64,000 nucleotides of DNA, taken from Larus michahellis. Lineage: Eukaryota > Chordata > Aves > Charadriiformes > Laridae. The DNA lies in NCBI RefSeq assembly GCF_964199755.1, contig NC_133896.1, forward strand, positions 97,712,200 through 97,776,199, given 5' to 3'. Position numbers and translations under genes: made by a program. Of the stretch, positions 59,601-64,000 are shown one piece after another (position 1 is the stretch's first letter; each line of letters begins with the position of its first letter). Under the pieces are notes generated by a model that had not been told where the DNA came from, ran no database searches, and saw only the letters and a program-made list of their open reading frames with translations.

Positions 59601-61932
59601 GATTCAGGCATCGCTGACAAGCAGGCCTGAGTGAAATCAGCCCTGTTGTACAAACCTTGAGAAATTGTGCTAGGTCATATCTTCTCAGGATCTTAAGGAA
59701 TTTAGGTCATGTCTTATCACGGTACCAGCCTGAGCTGGGACCAGACAAAACTACAGCTGCTGGGGGTTGCACAGTTGCATGTACACCAAAGGGGAATTTG
59801 ACAACAAGTCAATCACTTTAAATATTTGCAGCCACCACAGCCCCCTGAGCTCTCTTACACAGCAGCAGGCTGCATGGCAGTGATCTCCCCTTGACACCTG
59901 TCAAGGTTAGTCCTTGAGGTTGAGAGATCCTTTAGCCTGCATCCAGTATCTACAGCAGGGTAAATGACATTTTATATTAGATCTAAAGTGTATTGCATAC
60001 AGGCTAGCTTAATTATTAGAAGTGTAGTAAGTAGTAGAGTGTTTTACTACTGTCTAATAATCATTTAATCGTTATTTAATAAAACCTTTTGGTTAATCCC
60101 ACAACGATGACTTCTCTTAATAAATCACCTCTCAATTTATCATCTCTATTTTGGGATGTAATGCAAGATCAGTTTGCCTTTTCTTAGTTCTGTTCCTTTC
60201 CGCTCATCTTGTGTCCTATTTGTAGCATGGGACAAAGCCACAACTTACTCCTCCTTCCTCTGATTCTTCTATAAATGGGTTCTGGTCTTACTCTGTTTCC
60301 AAAACACTTAAGCAGGGGAGTGATGTAAGAAGCTGTTATGTTCCTCTGGGTTTGTCTTTGCTTGCACAGAAACAGCTACAACTTCTCCATTAAATACAGT
60401 ATCATGTTATAGCTGGGATAAGCAGGTACTAAAAGTAATCTCAAGCATGAGTAGGGTTAGCCAGTCAGATGGACTGGAAATATCAGCTGCTGCTAAAATT
60501 TCTGTTTCCTCTCTCACCAGAAACTTTGATAGTTGAGGTAGCAGTATTTTGCTTCTCCTGTGCAGCCACCCCACTTAATGCAGAATGAATTGTCTATATT
60601 CAACACTTGGCATGTTCTGTGTTCCATGCTGTAACAGAGGGCTCCTACTGCAGTACGTCCTAGTTCTGAGCAGAGTTTGAAAACAATGCTGAGCACAAGG
60701 AGCAAGACCTTGGACAAGATACAGAGTGAAAGATGGCAATACTGAAACAACCTTCAAAGTGACCGTAAACCAGAGCTCTTTCTGCCTTAGTGCATGTTGC
60801 CTCTCTGTGTAACTGCCTCAGAGAGGCTAAATCTGAAATGTCTACCTGCTGAAACCTGCCCCCTCTCTGCTTTTTTAAAATAACCCAAGAAACCTGTTTA
60901 GGTTACTTTGCTAATATTAATAGAATTATTGACGTAGTATCTGGTCAACCTCCCCGCTAAAATGCATTCTACGCCATACTGACTTCAGGGGACTTCTGCA
61001 AGAATACGGTCAAAATACTGGCTTTGCAGTGCCAGGGTTATGGTGACAGACTAGACCAGACACAGTAGAAGAAGAAAAAGGAGAAAGTACTGATGAAAGA
61101 CTAGAGAGATGCACAAGGTAAAATCCTTTTCCATTGAAGCCTGTACTCAACATCACTTCTGTAAATGACGGGTGCAGGAGAGGCAAAGCTTTACAAGATA
61201 ATGCTGGGTGCCTGCAGAGTGGTGTATACACTGCAAACAATTTAAGACATCAAAAGCATTTGAAACTGAATGGTCTCTACTGTTTCGGCATGCTCCTGGG
61301 CCCACCATTGCTCAATGAGTGGGGAAAAAAAACGGGGGAGCTCCTGTGGCCTTGGCCTCAGAAAGCACAGTTCTGCACTCAGCAACACAGCTGAGTTCCT
61401 TAAGGACTTGCCAAGAAAGTCTGCCAGTGCATCAGGCACCTGTCTACCCAAACCTTGTTCCCATGATGGCACCTAAATGTAAGTTTTAATGTTTAAGTGA
61501 AGGAGAAGACGTGATTTTATTTACTACATTACTTGTCCGTCCTGGTTTGGGGTAGAACAAAATCAGTTTCTTTTCAGTAATCTTACTTTTCAGTTAAGTC
61601 TTTTCTAACTGTGAACATCAGACCTTATCACTGCTAGAAGCAGACACTGTCTGAAAAACATACCGTTAATTTCAGAGAGCGCAGTTAGTAAGGAGAGAAA
61701 AATTGTTTTTGTTCTACCTTAAAAGAGAGCATCTGTCATTCATTTGGTGGCCATCCCAGCGTAAACCACAACACTGTCACAGGGGCAGCGATTCTTACAT
61801 GTAACAGAACTGTGGTGTTCCCTCCTGCAGATGGCTGAAGAAAACCCAAGAGTCACTCCAGTATTTGAAGAATTTGTTAATGAAGATCTTTTGACTGATA
61901 CAGCAGAAAACCCAGATGTGCCCAGAGGTTAA
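56633..61932 (+). other. Isolated candidate exons, no recognised product
   Basis: Segments with good AG/GT borders and open frames: 56633-56722 (ends LKMKLNNVR), a segment from 58729 (KLKKEKVQLRHRHW, in phase with the first, stop after about 28 codons), 59453-59545 (YELAVNASDENKRKLRDWH ...) and a segment from 61831. The last reads either in phase with the third (WLKKTQESLQYLKNLL, then a stop at 61892) or as MAEENPRVTPVFEEF ending at 61930. The charged, helical content is suggestive of a coiled-coil protein, but the second and third segments cannot be joined in frame with obvious donors. They may belong to a long non-coding RNA, a decayed gene or two genes. I do not recognise any product. Confidence 0.25.
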
Positions 61933-64000
61933 GCTGGTTCTTCAGGATAAGACTGGACCCACTGCTTCTAGTACAGCTCTAAGAAACTGCATGACCTTGC
62001 TCCACGTGGCTTCCACTAAGGACACCTCATGGCAGCTATACATACCCACAAGGATCATGGGGTCCAATTTGCCGTCTGCTGCCATTTCAAAGCACTTCTT
62101 ATATAAACGGATTTACCAGACATACTGAATTTATTTAAGTGGTTAATAAAAGACTTCCTAGCACTGTAAGGCGTTTTGTTCTGAAGAGGGACTGAAAACA
62201 GAACTGCACTTTCTTTTACACGTACAGACTTATTTTCAGAGGCTTTTCAGTCAAGGCTGAGGCCTTGAAAATGACACCCTTGGCAAGATGGGTGCTTTTG
62301 GAAGATCCTGGTTTTAAGATACTAAGAAAAGATTATTCCTGAAGTGTTCACTTGCACCTGTTTGATCTGTCTAGATACTACCGCACTTTTCCCTAGGACT
62401 AAGCATCCTATGGGCTGGTTTGCCCAGGAGCACCTTAGGATTAGAGGTAAAATACTAGAGAATTACAGGTTTGATCTCTGCTAAGATGTGGAAACATCTT
62501 TCTATTGCATTCCCCACCCCACTTCCTACGTGTATGCTGAAAACAGACCTCACCTCATGTCTAATCTTAGAAGAAATTCCATAATGAAAAAACCCACTAG
62601 CAATACCTCAGGGTGGTTCACAAAAGACCTGCCCTTTCTTGAGGTTTAAACACTTAGTGTAAGTAACTTTGACAACTGCATACACACATTTGGCAATGTT
62701 AAAGACATGACATGACAAGACCTATGTTTGATGTAGGCACTTAATAGCTTTAGCGTAAATGCTTTTGTAACAACTACTGCTATTGATGGCAGTCCTTTTT
62801 TTTCCAAATCTGTGCCTTGTAACAAGCCAACTTCAGGTGCTCTTATCTGCTGTGGGACATGGTTCTGCCAGCTGTTACAGTGCTCCTAAAGAGTATGGGA
62901 CATCAGCATTGTGCTTCAGCTGCCAGGGTAAAACAGATGCAGATAATGGACAATGTGTCTCATTGCTGGCAATTCCTCTGAGCGCAGCTGCAGAACTTCA
63001 CGCTGGATTTAAAACAGAAGGTAGATGCAGCACTGATGGATGATAAAGTGCAGAAGGAGAGAGTTCCCCTAGGTGTCAGTCATTTATTCCTCTCTGTTTC
63101 AAGCCAACAGTGATCAAAAAGCAGATCCCATTAAAGATGTCTCCATTCCTTCGTCCACCTGGAACAGGGAGAACCCGAGGTATGCAATCGAGGTGTCCTG
63201 TCACGCTGCACCTATTGAATGCATGACAGAGTTAGAAAAGTAAAATATACGAGAAGTCCTAAATGCACCCTCACAGACAACATGTCTCTTTCCACTCTAG
63301 ATGGCCTTAGAGCAGGCAGGTTGCACAGGTGCTAGTTTTTGGCCCCTACCGTGTAAGCTGAGAGAAGTAAACCTCTGTATCATTTGATTCACCTTAGCAA
63401 GTACAGTTTGCTTAATGTTAGGGCTATAGTTTTTCTTTTCTAAACTAAATACCTTTTTTTAAATGATCCTACTAGTCTTATATCTCTAGTATCCTAAATA
63501 TAGCAGAGGTTAGGCACGCAGTGGTAGCTTTTTGAACATTTAGCTGGAGGGAATGAAAATGCTGTATTAAAACTTAGCTTCTCTTTGGAAGTTCTCTTTG
63601 CTTTTTTCTTCTGAGAACCATCATGTAGGTTTTATAAAACAGTTTTGTAATAACCTGAATTCATTCATAGTGCAAACCTCCTGAACTGATGAATTTATTA
63701 AACAAAAAGCTTAGCCTTACAAATATTAATTTATCCAAAAATTCATACAAGTTTATCCAAAAATAAATTCTAGTACCTCGGGTTATTTACGACAAAAATC
63801 CACACCTCTAGTTTTGCTACCTTTTCTTCTGGATGAGCCGAGCAGACCAGGAGCAAGTCTTTTCAGCTGGCCTCTACAGTAGGCAGGTTTCCAGTAACAT
63901 GGGCTACAAAACACCGTAGCAAGTGAACCCCCGAAAACTCCAGAGAACTGTGGAAACAAAGGTGTGGGTGTTCAGTGCCAGATGCTGCTGTGTCTTGGAG
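61933..64000. other. Terminal stretch with one weak candidate exon
   Basis: A 69-bp segment at 63111-63179 has an acceptor-like and a donor-like border and is open in two frames. Otherwise the sequence is AT-rich, with no recognised gene or repeat. Confidence 0.3.

Overview
This is vertebrate nuclear DNA, almost certainly from a bird. Genes are split by GT-AG introns, CpG islands mark promoters, and recognisable interspersed repeats are nearly all CR1 LINEs, including young copies with the avian 3' end (imperfect ATTCTGTG-type octamer repeats). I saw no bacterial-type genes, CRISPR arrays or tRNA/rRNA genes.

Region by region. (1) Positions 1 to about 27,000 hold no protein gene I can support. 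The stretch has a CpG-rich block near 1,050-1,560, short symmetric motif clusters that look like enhancer pieces, five CR1 fragments of different ages, several old palindromic repeats, an 80-bp local duplication, and a strong CpG island at 24,300-24,720 without an assigned gene. (2) 27,422-44,433 on the minus strand is a multi-exon gene of the SPIRE actin-nucleator family. It is clearly related to SPIRE1/SPIRE2 but very divergent: the KIND domain, two WH2-like segments, the Spire box and the C-terminal tail are readable, while the later WH2 repeats are degenerate and the mFYVE zinc finger could not be assembled. (3) 45,815-51,363 on the plus strand is a complete nine-exon NEPRO gene, 534 codons, with a CpG-island promoter. 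(4) 52,804-55,197 on the minus strand is a complete four-exon TAF13 gene, 124 codons. (5) 55,420-55,896 is a young CR1 close upstream of TAF13. From 56,000 to the end there are a few isolated plus-strand candidate exons but no gene I can name.

The SPIRE-like gene and NEPRO are divergent, with start codons 1.4 kb apart. NEPRO and TAF13 are convergent, and their likely polyadenylation signals lie only about 180 bp apart. The three genes have unrelated jobs (actin nucleation, nucleolar RNA processing, TFIID assembly), so this is a housekeeping cluster, not a pathway. NEPRO and TAF13 are on different chromosomes in human, so their adjacency is a lineage difference. The most interesting item is the divergent SPIRE-family gene, which may be a third SPIRE paralogue. 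All exon boundaries were read by eye from splice signals and protein similarity and have no transcript support.
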